Positions 30,172 to 38,424 of a stretch of DNA of 64,000 nt are shown here, in pieces; within the stretch, counting starts at the first letter, position 1; every line of letters starts with the position of its first letter. The stretch is from Streptomyces sp. NBC_00704. GTDB taxonomy: Bacteria; Actinomycetota; Actinomycetes; Streptomycetales; Streptomycetaceae. The notes under the pieces were generated by a model. That model was not told the DNA's origin. It was given only the letters and a program-made list of their open reading frames with translations, and made no database searches. The stretch covers positions 7,064,501-7,128,500 of the forward strand of contig NZ_CP109000.1 of NCBI RefSeq assembly GCF_036226605.1. The letters run 5' to 3'. The translations under genes and the position numbers were made by a program.

Positions 30172-30959
30172 GTGCCGGTCTCCTCGAGTGGTGCGGATGC
30201 CGCGTCCGGGCTCTGGTCCTTGAGCGGGGTGAGCAGGACGTCGGCGCGGCTCGCCACGAGCAGGGTGCGGTCCGGGACCTCCTGCCAGCGCGGATCGTCG
30301 TCGTACGGTTCGGAGGCCACGACCGTGCGCGGGCCGGGCCCCGTCAGGTACCACAGGGTGTCGCCCCAGGCGGTGGCGGCGATGGTGGCGCCGTCGGTGA
30401 GCAGCAGGTTCAGGCGTGATCCGGGGGCCGCCTCGGCGACCTCCAGGACCGTGTCCGCCAGCGCCTGCCCCTCGGTGTCGCCGCCGCGCAGCCGGGCCAG
30501 CACCAGCGCCCACACGAACGCCGAGTCGTTGCGGGCCTCCATCGACAGCAGCGCCGAGGCGGGCAGCGTCCCGGCGAGCGGCTCCAGCGAGCCCGGCCAG
30601 CCGGCCACCGCCCCGTTGTGGCTGAACAGCCGGCCGTCGGCAGCGTAGGGCGCGGCGGCGGCCTCGGCGTCGGCGCCGGCCAGGGTGGCGTCGCGTACGG
30701 CGGCCAGCAGCGCCCGGCTGCGCACCACGCGCGCCAGGTCGGCGAAGGACAGGTCCGCCCAGATGGGCCCGGCCCTGCGGTAGCGCGCCGGCTCCGGGTC
30801 GCCGTCGGCGTACCAGCCCACCCCGAAGCCGTCGGCGTTGACCGTTCCGTACCGTTGCCGCCGGGGCGCCCACGACTGGCGGTACAGGGCGTGTGTGGGC
30901 TCCGTCAGGAGTCGTCCCAGCGGCTCCTCGGGCCCCAGGTAGGCCAGGTGGCGGCACAT
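30168..30959 (-). CDS. egtC: gamma-glutamyl hercynylcysteine S-oxide hydrolase EgtC
   Basis: 263 residues of a class II glutamine amidotransferase fold starting MCRHLAYLG. Cys2 becomes the N-terminal nucleophile after Met removal. Other family motifs are NADGFGVGWY and RLFSHNGAVAG. It removes the glutamyl group from the EgtB product. The ATG overlaps the egtB stop by one base (TGATG), so they are translationally coupled. Confidence 0.95.
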   Translation of the reverse strand: MCRHLAYLGPEEPLGRLLTEPTHALYRQSWAPRRQRYGTVNADGFGVGWYADGDPEPARYRRAGPIWADLSFADLARVVRSRALLAAVRDATLAGADAEAAAAPYAADGRLFSHNGAVAGWPGSLEPLAGTLPASALLSMEARNDSAFVWALVLARLRGGDTEGQALADTVLEVAEAAPGSRLNLLLTDGATIAATAWGDTLWYLTGPGPRTVVASEPYDDDPRWQEVPDRTLLVASRADVLLTPLKDQSPDAASAPLEETGT

Positions 30960-32329
30960 CAGACGGCCTCCGAGCGGGCGGTGCGGAACCCGGAGAAGAT
31001 CTGCCGGCGGATCGGGTAGTCCCAGTTGCGGAAGGTGCCCCGGCAGGCCACCTGGTCGACGGCGAAGGAACCGCCGCGCAGCACCTTGTACTCGGGCCCG
31101 AAGAACACCTCCGAGTACTCCTTGTACGGGAACGCCCGGAAGCCCGGGTAGGGCAGGAAGTCGCTGGACGTCCACTCCCAGACGTCCCCGATCAGCTGCC
31201 GTACGCCGAGCGGCGACTCGCCGGCCGGGTAGCTGCCCGCGGGCGCCGGCCGCAGGTGGCGCTGTCCGAGGTTGGCGTGCTCGGGCCCGGGATCGGCGTC
31301 GCCCCACGGGTAGCGCGTGGAGCCGCCGGTCGCGGGGTCGAAGCGGGCCGCCTTCTCCCACTCGGCCTCGGTGGGCAGCCGCCGTCCGGCCCAGCGGGCG
31401 TAGGCGTCGGCCTCGTACCAGCACACGTGCAGCACCGGCTCCTCGGGCGGCACGGCCTCGGTGGTCCCGAAGCGGCGGCGCAGCCACTGTCCGCCGTCGC
31501 GCCGCCAGAACAGCGGGGCGTGGATGCCGTGGCCGCGGATGTGCGCCCAGCCCTCCTTCGTCCACCAGCGTTCCTGCTCGTAGCCGCCGTCCTCGATGAA
31601 CGCCTGGTAGGCGCCGTTGGTGACCGGGGCGGTGTCGATGCGGAACGGCGCGACCTCGCGGCGGTGGGCGGGCCGTTCGTTGTCCAGCGCCCAGGGCTCG
31701 TCCGAGGCGCCCATGGTGAACGGGCCGCCCGGCACGAGGACTTCGGCCGGGCCGGTGGACAGCGGGGCGGGGTCCGGGTCGGGGGCGGTCAGCGCCGGCG
31801 GTCCCGTGCGGAGCTGATGGGTGATCAGCATGGTCTCGTCGTGCTGCTGTTCGTGCTGCGCGATCATCCCGAAGGCGAAGCCGGCCTCCGTCAGGCGGGT
31901 GCCGTGGAAGTCGGCCGACTCCAGGATGTCCAGCACCCGGCCGCGTACCTCCGCCGCGTAGGCGCGGGCCTCGGCGGGCGGCAGCAGGGGCAGGGTGGGC
32001 CGTTCGGCGCGGGAGTGCTCGAAGGCGTCGTAGAGGCCGTCGATCTCGGGGCGCATCGGCTCGCGGCCGGCCACCGCGCGCAGCAGCCACAGTTCCTCCT
32101 GGTTGCCGATGTGGGCGAGGTCCCACACCAGCGGCGACATCAGGGGGGAGTGCTGGGCGGTGAGGTCGGGCTCCTCGACGCAGTCCGTCAGCAGCGTGGT
32201 GCGTTCGCGGGCGGTGGTGAGCGAGGCGAGCACCCGGGTGCGGAGGGTCTCCGCGTCCGGGGCGGCCCCGGCGCCGGGCGCGGCCTCGCCGCCCGGTGCG
32301 GGCTCGGTGTCCAGGGCGGGCTCGGTCAT
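30959..32329 (-). CDS. egtB: ergothioneine sulfoxide synthase EgtB
   Basis: 456 residues. An N-terminal DinB-like domain carries the iron-binding histidines in VWDLAHIGNQEE and IAQHEQQHDE. A C-terminal formylglycine-generating-enzyme-like domain includes PAHRREVAPFRID, GRRLPTEAEWEKAARF, IGDVWEWTSSDF and RGGSFAV. It is a non-haem iron enzyme joining hercynine to gamma-glutamylcysteine with oxygen. It overlaps egtA by four bases and egtC by one. Confidence 0.95.
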   Translation of the reverse strand: MTEPALDTEPAPGGEAAPGAGAAPDAETLRTRVLASLTTARERTTLLTDCVEEPDLTAQHSPLMSPLVWDLAHIGNQEELWLLRAVAGREPMRPEIDGLYDAFEHSRAERPTLPLLPPAEARAYAAEVRGRVLDILESADFHGTRLTEAGFAFGMIAQHEQQHDETMLITHQLRTGPPALTAPDPDPAPLSTGPAEVLVPGGPFTMGASDEPWALDNERPAHRREVAPFRIDTAPVTNGAYQAFIEDGGYEQERWWTKEGWAHIRGHGIHAPLFWRRDGGQWLRRRFGTTEAVPPEEPVLHVCWYEADAYARWAGRRLPTEAEWEKAARFDPATGGSTRYPWGDADPGPEHANLGQRHLRPAPAGSYPAGESPLGVRQLIGDVWEWTSSDFLPYPGFRAFPYKEYSEVFFGPEYKVLRGGSFAVDQVACRGTFRNWDYPIRRQIFSGFRTARSEAV

Positions 32330-33627
32330 GGGCGGGGGTCCTTCCCGTGCGCGCGGGCGTCGGCGCCGCGCAGGCGGTCGAGCTGGTCGTCGGCCGGGGT
32401 GCGGCCCGGCCGGACGTAGCGGTCGAGGTAGTCGGCGACGGCCGCCACGATGTCGTCGTCGGCGCCGATGCGCGGCAGCGCCCGCAGCGCGGTGGCGAAG
32501 CAGACGACGGCGGTCTCGTGCAGCTCGGGGTCGGCCAGCCCGTGGCGGGCGGCGGCGGTCCACAGCGGGTTGTGCGGGGCGGGCAGCGGCCGGGCCCGCT
32601 CGGCGAGCGGCTTCACCGCGCGGTAGGCGATCTCGGCGGCCTCCGGGTCCTCGAACAGCGCCGTCGTCACCGCCAGGGGGACGATCCAGCCGTCCTCGCC
32701 GGGCTGGGCGTCGATCATGCGCAGTTCCAGGTGGCCACGGGGTCTGACCGGCGGGAACAGGGTGCTGATGTGGTAGTCGAGATCCTCGCGGGTGGGGGCG
32801 CCCGTGCGGGTCCACTCCCGGAAGGTGAGGCGTTCGGGCACGTCCCAGGGGGCGTCCTCGCGCCGTACGCACATCACGGGCGAGTCCAGCACGTGCCGGG
32901 CCCACGAGGTGCGCGGGTCCGCGTCCAGGACGGGACCGCCCGCGCGGCCGGCGCCGATCTCCATCCACAGCAGCTGTCGGGTGGAGCGCCAGCCGGTGGG
33001 CGCGCCGCCGAGCAGCGGGGAGTTGGCGAAGGCCGCCACCAGCACCGCGCCCAGCGTGTGGGACAGCCACCAGCGCCGCCCGAGTCCGAGCGGACCGGGT
33101 TCCTCGTGGCCGGCGTCGAGGCAGACCTGCACGGAGGCCGAGGCGCACATCATGGCGCGACCGGCCGGACCGGTGCGGTCGAGGCAGGTCTCCATGGCGT
33201 CGTAGCGGGGTTCGCGCAGGAAGCGGCGCGGTGTCCGCCAGGGATCCGTGCCGCTGCCGGCGAGGACGAGACCGTGCTCGTCCAGGACCGCGCGGACGGC
33301 GGCTAGGTCGGCGGAGACGGTGCGCACGCACTCCGTCAGGGAGGCGGCCGGCAGCGAGCTCAGCTCCAGCTGGCCGCCGGGTTCGACGGTGAGCGGTGAG
33401 CTCAGCGGCACGGTGCGCAGTGCGGCGTATGCGGCGTCGAGCCGTTCGGGTGAGACGGGGAGCCGCGGCGAGCGCAGCTCGTGGACGAGCCATTCCAGTT
33501 CCACCCCGACGGCGCGGGGCGGGCCGGTCTTGAAGCAGATGCCCTTGACCAGCGCCTCCACCTCGGCTTCGGTGAGGGCGGTGCCGGGCTGTGCGGCGTC
33601 GGTACAGTCGCCGACCGAGTCGGACAT
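32326..33627 (-). CDS. egtA: glutamate-cysteine ligase EgtA
   Basis: 433 residues from the ATG encoding MSDSVGDCTD, which has AGGAGG about 9 nt upstream; an ATG 27 bp further upstream is less likely. The GCS2-type fold is visible in ICFKTGPPRAVGVELEWLVHE, YHISTLFPPVRPRGHLELRMID and MMCASASVQVCLDAG. It makes gamma-glutamylcysteine, the sulfur donor for EgtB. In mycothiol-producing actinomycetes the compound is not otherwise needed for glutathione. It is the first gene of egtABCD. Confidence 0.95.
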   Translation of the reverse strand: MSDSVGDCTDAAQPGTALTEAEVEALVKGICFKTGPPRAVGVELEWLVHELRSPRLPVSPERLDAAYAALRTVPLSSPLTVEPGGQLELSSLPAASLTECVRTVSADLAAVRAVLDEHGLVLAGSGTDPWRTPRRFLREPRYDAMETCLDRTGPAGRAMMCASASVQVCLDAGHEEPGPLGLGRRWWLSHTLGAVLVAAFANSPLLGGAPTGWRSTRQLLWMEIGAGRAGGPVLDADPRTSWARHVLDSPVMCVRREDAPWDVPERLTFREWTRTGAPTREDLDYHISTLFPPVRPRGHLELRMIDAQPGEDGWIVPLAVTTALFEDPEAAEIAYRAVKPLAERARPLPAPHNPLWTAAARHGLADPELHETAVVCFATALRALPRIGADDDIVAAVADYLDRYVRPGRTPADDQLDRLRGADARAHGKDPRP

Positions 33628-33658
33628 GTCGGGATCCTCCTGAGATTCCACCATGCCA

Positions 33659-33688
33659 CCGGTCCGGCCCCGGTGCGGGCCGGACCGG
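33659..33688 (-). promoter_or_regulatory. strong stem-loop in the egtA leader
   Basis: A perfect 12-bp stem (CCGGTCCGGCCC and its complement) with a 6-nt loop, ending 31 bp before the preferred egtA start. It is not at a 3' end, so it could be an operator, attenuator or mRNA-stability element. Confidence 0.5.
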
Positions 33689-34167
33689 TATGGCTCGTTC
33701 CACCCAAGACCCTCGATCCGATCCGCACAAGGGTGCAGAACGTGACTTTCCGGACCACAGATCTCGAACGGGCTGTCGTTTCCTCGACGGTTCCCTTGCG
33801 GTTCGCCGACCGTTCCCCGACCGCTCGCGGCCGGTTCCGACCTGCTTCCCGCACGTCCCCGTCGTATGCCCCGGGACTTCCCGACACCGGGAAATCCCGT
33901 TGCACGCGATGTCCAGGATCGCTCACGATGCGTGCGTGAGCACGACGGGGGAGACGGGCGCGGCGCGAGCGTGCGCGCGCGGCACGCTCATGGCGTCCAC
34001 GGGGGTGGCGCCATGGGCGCACGGCCGTGCGGGGGCGCGAGGGGGCGCACCGGAGACGCAGGAGGTCGTCCCGGCAGGCCGCTGCCGCGCCTGCGGCGTG
34101 CGCGAGGCGGCTCTGACCGCGGGCTGGAGGCGGCTCCGGCCGCGGCGATCGGGTCGGGCGTCGCGTG
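33689..34167. other. intergenic region upstream of egtABCD
   Basis: About 480 bp with no convincing gene. It should hold the egt promoter on the minus strand. It contains an imperfect palindrome (CGGGACTTCCCG facing CGGGAAATCCCG, 33872-33899) and a 7-bp stem-loop (GCTCACG/CGTGAGC, 33921-33941). The segment 33790-33835 is rich in related CGACGGTTCCC and GACCGTTCCCC stretches. Confidence 0.4.
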
Positions 34168-34632
34168 CTAGTCGATCGGCACGCAGATCGGCACCGGCAG
34201 CCGGGGCGTCCACTGCTGGGTGGTCCAGTCGTAGGCGCGGGCGTAGCCGTTGGCGGTGCCCGGCGCGCACGGGGAGGCGACCGTGGTCTCGACGTACACG
34301 GCTCCGCCCGGCGTGATGGGATGCGTCCGGGCGTACACGTTCCTGGCCCAGAAGACCTTGCCGTTGTTGAACTTGACGGCGACGTAGACGCGGCCGCCCA
34401 CGGTGAAGTTCCCCCCACCGATCTGCAAATGGTGGTTGAACGTGTAGCTGAAGAGGAACGGCTGCTGCGGGGCCCGGGTGGGGGCTGCGGGTGCGGCCCG
34501 CGGTGCGAGCGGCGCGGCGGGTGCGGCCGCGGCGAGGGGTGCGACCCCGATCGTCGCGGCGACCGCGGCGGCGACCGCGGTCAGGCCGGCGCGTCGCAGG
34601 GCGGGGCGGGGGGAACGGCGGAGCGTGCGCAT
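34168..34632 (-). CDS. small secreted protein of unknown function
   Basis: 154 residues. It has a long signal peptide (RRAGLTAVAAAVAATIGVAP, likely cleaved near LAAAAPA), an Ala/Pro-rich stretch and an approximately 95-residue beta-rich domain (QPFLFSYTFNHHLQIGGGNFTVGG; VYVAVKFNNGKVFWARNVYA) with two cysteines (ASPCAPG and PICVPID) that could form a disulfide. It resembles small exported Streptomyces proteins, but I cannot name a family. Confidence 0.75.
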   Translation of the reverse strand: MRTLRRSPRPALRRAGLTAVAAAVAATIGVAPLAAAAPAAPLAPRAAPAAPTRAPQQPFLFSYTFNHHLQIGGGNFTVGGRVYVAVKFNNGKVFWARNVYARTHPITPGGAVYVETTVASPCAPGTANGYARAYDWTTQQWTPRLPVPICVPID

Positions 34633-34725
34633 GACTGCTCCAAGCGGGGGTGCGACAGGGGGATGCGCAGGACCCGGGTGCGCGCGGCTGCCCCTCCAGG
34701 GGGCGGACTTTCCTGCTCCGTCTCC

Positions 34726-34754
34726 ACCCTAGGCCCGCTGTCGGGCCCCCTCAA
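34726..34754 (-). promoter_or_regulatory. predicted promoter of the small secreted protein gene
   Basis: On the minus strand, TTGAGG and TAGGGT are separated by 17 nt, about 95 bp upstream of the start codon. Confidence 0.5.
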
Positions 34755-34817
34755 CTCGCGGGCCGGCAGGGGTCCGGCGGGCCCGGACCGCCCCCGCACG
34801 GCTCGGCCGACGGATCC

Positions 34818-35264
34818 TCAGGTCCAGCCGTACCGCTCGTGCAGCCGCTGCCGCACCAGGTTGAACCGCATCCGGTCCAGCGCGCAGGCCTCGCGGCGCA
34901 TGCCGTCCTCGTGCAGTCGCAGGACCCGGTCGACGTCCACCCAGGAGTCCCGGCCGGTCCGGTCCCACGGACCGCTGCCGATCGCCACCCACTCGCGGTC
35001 GCCGTCGTGGCGCTTGCTGGAGAGCTGCACGGCGAGGAAGGTCCCGGCCGCCTCGCGGGCCACGACGAGTACCGGGCGGTCCTTGCCCCGGCCGTCGTTC
35101 TCCTCATAGGGCACCCAGGTCCAGACGATCTCGCCGGGATCCGGGTCGCCGTCGTGCGCGGGGGAGTACTCGGTGCGCACCCGGCCGACCTCGCGCGGGT
35201 CGGCCTCGAGGGTGGCGGTGGGGCCGGAGCGGCCCGGAACGTCTGCATCGGTAAACGCGGTCAC
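34818..35264 (-). CDS. PemK/MazF-like growth-inhibitor family protein
   Basis: 148 residues from the GTG encoding VTAFTDADVPGR; a start 39 bp upstream is possible. The PemK/MazF beta-barrel is visible in PGEIVWTWVPYEENDGRGKDRPVLVV, then TFLAVQLSSKRHD and RDSWVDVDRVLRL. MazF relatives are ribosome-independent endoribonucleases, normally paired with an antitoxin. No antitoxin gene is seen on either side, so this is probably a chromosomal solo member, possibly domesticated. Confidence 0.78.
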   Translation of the reverse strand: MTAFTDADVPGRSGPTATLEADPREVGRVRTEYSPAHDGDPDPGEIVWTWVPYEENDGRGKDRPVLVVAREAAGTFLAVQLSSKRHDGDREWVAIGSGPWDRTGRDSWVDVDRVLRLHEDGMRREACALDRMRFNLVRQRLHERYGWT

Positions 35265-35485
35265 GGAAGGCACCCTAAGGGCTGCCCCCGAGGCCCGCGC
35301 CACCGGTGTCGTCGACGCTCCGTCACCCGCGGTGCGGCCGGGCGCCGTCTCCGTGCGACTCTCCTCGGCCGGCGGCTTTCGCGACGGCCCGCGGGTCCCG
35401 CCCGCACGCCACCGGCAGGCCGGCGTCGACGTCCGGCGGTCGTCACAGGCGGCACACAGGCATCATCTCTTTCCTGCGCAAAGGA

Positions 35486-35514
35486 TTGACGGACCCCCGC
35501 GACCCCCCTACTTT
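35486..35514 (+). promoter_or_regulatory. housekeeping-type promoter of the GH43 gene
   Basis: TTGACG and TACTTT separated by exactly 17 nt, about 60 bp before the start codon. Confidence 0.7.
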
Positions 35515-35526
35515 CTGATCGACTTT

Positions 35527-35541
35527 CCGAACTTTGTTCGG
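35527..35541. promoter_or_regulatory. inverted-repeat operator at the GH43 promoter
   Basis: CCGAAC-TTT-GTTCGG is a perfect 6-bp dyad beginning 13 bp after the -10 element, overlapping or just past the expected start of transcription. That position suits a repressor. The rest of 35265-35485 holds no gene. Confidence 0.6.
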
Positions 35542-35575
35542 GATTTCGGACCTTGAGCCGTAGGAGAGCCGCACC

Positions 35576-36964
35576 ATGACGACACGTCCCCCCACCCCGT
35601 CCCGTCGTTCCCTGCTGCGCGCGATGGCGGCCCTGCCCGTCGCCGCACTGGTGCTCGGCGAGGCTCCCGGACTGCTCGGCACGGCCCTGGCCGCCGCGCC
35701 CGCCGCCGGATCCGCCACCCGCTACACCATCGTCCCGTTCCTCAACAGCGACGACGGCACGGTGAACGTCTACCAGTCCGACGACGCGACGGACTTCCGG
35801 CTGGTGCGGTCCTCCGCCTACACCCCGCCCGCCAACCGCATCCGGGACGCGAGCGTCTTCAAGCACACCGACGGCTACTACTACCTCACCTACACCACCC
35901 ACACCTGGCAGGACCCCAGCACCACCATCGGCTTCGCCCGCAGCTCCGACCGGGCCAACTGGACGTTCCTGTACGACTACACGGTCCCGATCGCCAACCT
36001 GTCCCGCGCCTGGGCCCCGGAGTGGTTCGTCGACAGCGACGGCAGCGTCAACGTCATCGTGTCCTGCTCGGTCGCCAACGACGAGTGGATCTTCACCCCG
36101 TACCTGCTCAGGGCCGCCAACTCCGCGCTCACCGCCTGGACTTCACCGGTCGCCCTGTCCGGCATCGGACCGAACCACATCGACACCTACATCGTGAAGA
36201 CCGGCTCGACCTACCACGCGTTCACCAAGAACGAGACGGCCAAGTACATCGAGTACGGCACGGCGTCCAAGCTCACCGGCCCCTACACCATCACCAGGAC
36301 CGGGGACTGGGCCGGCTGGGGCAGCTACCGCGAGGGCCCCTCCGTCATCCAGCTCGACAACGGCGCCTGGCGGATCTTCTTCGACGGCTACGGCGACGGC
36401 AAGTACTACTACAGCGACAGCTACGACGCCTTCGCCACCTGGAGCGCGCCCAAGGCGCTGCCCGGCATCTCCGGCACGGCACGCCACTTCACCGTCATCA
36501 AGGAGACCGTGACCGGCGGCCCGGCCCTGACCAGGAACGCCACCCGCTCGCTGCGCTCCGCCAACTACACCACTCGCTACTGGCAGGAGCAGTCCGCCCT
36601 GCTCAACCTGCCCGTGGTGACCGCGTCCAGCACCGCCGCCGAGAAGCAGGCGGCCACTTTCACGGTGGTCGCCGGCCTCGCCGACGCCAACGCCTACTCC
36701 TTCCGCGACGCGGCCGGCCACTACCTGCGCCACTACTCCTTCCGCGGCCGCTTCGACGCCAACGACGGCACGTCCACCTTCGCCCGTGACGCCACCTTCA
36801 TCGCCCGGACCGGCCCGACGAGCGGTTCGGTCCGCTTCGAGTCGTACAACTACCCCGGCTACTACCTGCGCCACTACGACTACCAGCTGCGCGTCGAACC
36901 GTCCGACGGCACCGACCTGTTCCGTCAGGACAGCGCGTTCGTGCCGGCGACCCCCTGGGCCTGA
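35576..36964 (+). CDS. secreted GH43-like hydrolase with AbfB (CBM42) domain
   Basis: 462 residues preceded by GGAGAG. A twin-arginine-type signal (SRRSLLRAMAALPVAALVLG) ends near ALAAAP. A five-bladed beta-propeller-type catalytic domain follows (about 45-310: IRDASVFKHTDGYYYLTYTT, RAWAPEWFVDSDGSVNVIVS, SYREGPSVIQLDNGAWRIFFDGY). The C-terminal 140 residues are an arabinofuranose-binding AbfB domain with repeated HYLRHYSFRGRFDAND and YYLRHYDYQLRVEPSD. It probably releases arabinose from plant arabinan or arabinoxylan. Confidence 0.88.
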   Translation: MTTRPPTPSRRSLLRAMAALPVAALVLGEAPGLLGTALAAAPAAGSATRYTIVPFLNSDDGTVNVYQSDDATDFRLVRSSAYTPPANRIRDASVFKHTDGYYYLTYTTHTWQDPSTTIGFARSSDRANWTFLYDYTVPIANLSRAWAPEWFVDSDGSVNVIVSCSVANDEWIFTPYLLRAANSALTAWTSPVALSGIGPNHIDTYIVKTGSTYHAFTKNETAKYIEYGTASKLTGPYTITRTGDWAGWGSYREGPSVIQLDNGAWRIFFDGYGDGKYYYSDSYDAFATWSAPKALPGISGTARHFTVIKETVTGGPALTRNATRSLRSANYTTRYWQEQSALLNLPVVTASSTAAEKQAATFTVVAGLADANAYSFRDAAGHYLRHYSFRGRFDANDGTSTFARDATFIARTGPTSGSVRFESYNYPGYYLRHYDYQLRVEPSDGTDLFRQDSAFVPATPWA

Positions 36965-36986
36965 CCGCGCGCCCGCCCGACCGACG

Positions 36987-37034
36987 GCCCCTGGGCACGG
37001 CCGCGCCCACCGCGGTGCGGCCGTGCCCAGGGCC
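36987..37034. terminator. strong bidirectional terminator
   Basis: An 18-bp stem with one bulged C (left arm around CCTGGGCACGGCCGC, right arm its complement) and a 12-nt loop, between the convergent GH43 and PP2C genes. Confidence 0.88.
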
Positions 37035-37036
37035 GG

Positions 37037-38176
37037 TCAGCGGCTCGGGGACCTGCGGACGGTGAGCACGGCGACGTCGTCGTGGCGGCGGCCGTCGCCG
37101 GTGAACGCCCGGGAGTCCTCGTGCAGCGCCTTCGGCAGCTCGGTGGGCGACAGGTCCAGGTACTTCGCCAGGCGCTCGTCGAGCGGGTAGAACGTGCCGT
37201 GACCGTCGCGGGTCTCGGTGAGGCCGTCGGTGGTCAGCACCAGCGTCGATCCGGCCGGGAAGGTGAACCAGTCCACGGTCGTCGGCTCGACGGCCAGGTC
37301 GGCGAGCCCCAGCGGGACGCCGGTGTCCACGACCGGCGTGGCCACGACGCCCTCGTGCAGCAACCGGGGCGGCACATGCCCGCAGTTGACGACCTGCGCC
37401 TCCGCGTGCGCGTCGATCCCGACCACGAGAGCGGTGACGAACCGGTCGTCGTCACCGGTCTGCTCGGCATAGGAGTTGTGCCGGACGACCGCCCCGTCGA
37501 GCGCGTCGACGAGCGCGGTGAGCGTGGGCTCGCGGTGGGCCGCCTCCCGGAACGCGCCGATCACGGCGAACGCCGCGCCCACGGCGGCCAGCCCCTTGCC
37601 CTGCACGTCCCCGATCAGCACCCGGGTGCCCCACGGCGACGCGACGACGTCGTAGATGTCGCCGCCGACCAGCCGGTCCTCCTGCACGGGCTCGTAGACG
37701 CCGTTGACCAGGACGTCGTCGGTGAGCAGCGGCAGCGGATGCAGGATGTGCCGCTGCATGGCGGCGGCGGTGGAGCGCAGCCGCAGCATCTCGTGCTCGC
37801 GTCCGATGCGCCGGTGGCAGGCGTAGACGGAGGCGGCCCCCAGAGCCAGGGTGAGCAGCACCAGCAGCGCCCGGTCGAGCCAGCGGTCCCCGTCGACGGC
37901 CCGCACCACCACGGTGAAGGTGACGAACAGCGTGGTCCAGGCGGCCACGAACTTCGTCTGCTGGACGGTGCACAGCGCCGACGCCGTCCCGGGCAGGAAG
38001 ACCAGGAGCCCGAGGAGCCACACCTCGGACCCGGACAGCACGCCCAGGACCTCCACCAGGACCGTCACCGACAGCACGCCGACGACCGTCTCGACGTTGC
38101 CCGGCGGCTCGATGGCGTCCAGGGCGTCGAGGGTGTCCAGAGCGTCGGCGGGTCTCTTCCGGCGGATACCGGTCAT
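37037..38176 (-). CDS. membrane-bound SpoIIE-type PP2C phosphatase
   Basis: 379 residues. The N-terminal part has about three to four membrane helices (about 30-140). The cytoplasmic PP2C domain starts near MQRHILHPLPLL. All expected metal motifs are present: VGGDIYDV, IGDVQGKGLAAV, LTTDGLTET and RHDDVAVLTV. It should dephosphorylate serine or threonine on an anti-sigma antagonist or similar partner. The membrane segment may sense envelope state. Compare the degenerate paralogues at 56623-59381. Confidence 0.92.
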   Translation of the reverse strand: MTGIRRKRPADALDTLDALDAIEPPGNVETVVGVLSVTVLVEVLGVLSGSEVWLLGLLVFLPGTASALCTVQQTKFVAAWTTLFVTFTVVVRAVDGDRWLDRALLVLLTLALGAASVYACHRRIGREHEMLRLRSTAAAMQRHILHPLPLLTDDVLVNGVYEPVQEDRLVGGDIYDVVASPWGTRVLIGDVQGKGLAAVGAAFAVIGAFREAAHREPTLTALVDALDGAVVRHNSYAEQTGDDDRFVTALVVGIDAHAEAQVVNCGHVPPRLLHEGVVATPVVDTGVPLGLADLAVEPTTVDWFTFPAGSTLVLTTDGLTETRDGHGTFYPLDERLAKYLDLSPTELPKALHEDSRAFTGDGRRHDDVAVLTVRRSPSR

Positions 38177-38242
38177 GGGGGCTCCCGGGCAGGCGGTGAT
38201 CCTCTCTGTACCTTAGACAGGCCGCGGGCCCGGCGTGGCAGC

Positions 38243-38270
38243 GAGCGGTGAGCAATGAGCGGTGAGCGGC
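38243..38270. repeat. 14-bp direct repeat in the divergent gap
   Basis: GAGCGGTGAGCAAT followed by GAGCGGTGAGCGGC, between the divergent PP2C and SUMF1-domain genes. It may be a regulator site or simple slippage. Confidence 0.5.
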
Positions 38271-38424
38271 GGCCGGGCCGTGGTCGTACCTTCTGGCGGA
38301 CGCCGTTCACCGCGCGGACGACGAGCCCGCCGGCAGCTGACCGGCACGGGCCCGACCGCCGCCCCGACGGCGCGGTGACCCCTCGACGGTCCGCGGCCGG
38401 TCCCGGTGATGAGATCATCCGCTC

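Noticed and set aside
35173..35556. plus-strand frame beside the PemK gene as an antitoxin
   Set aside because: It overlaps the PemK gene antisense and the GH43 promoter, and its translation is Arg/Pro-rich without an antitoxin fold.
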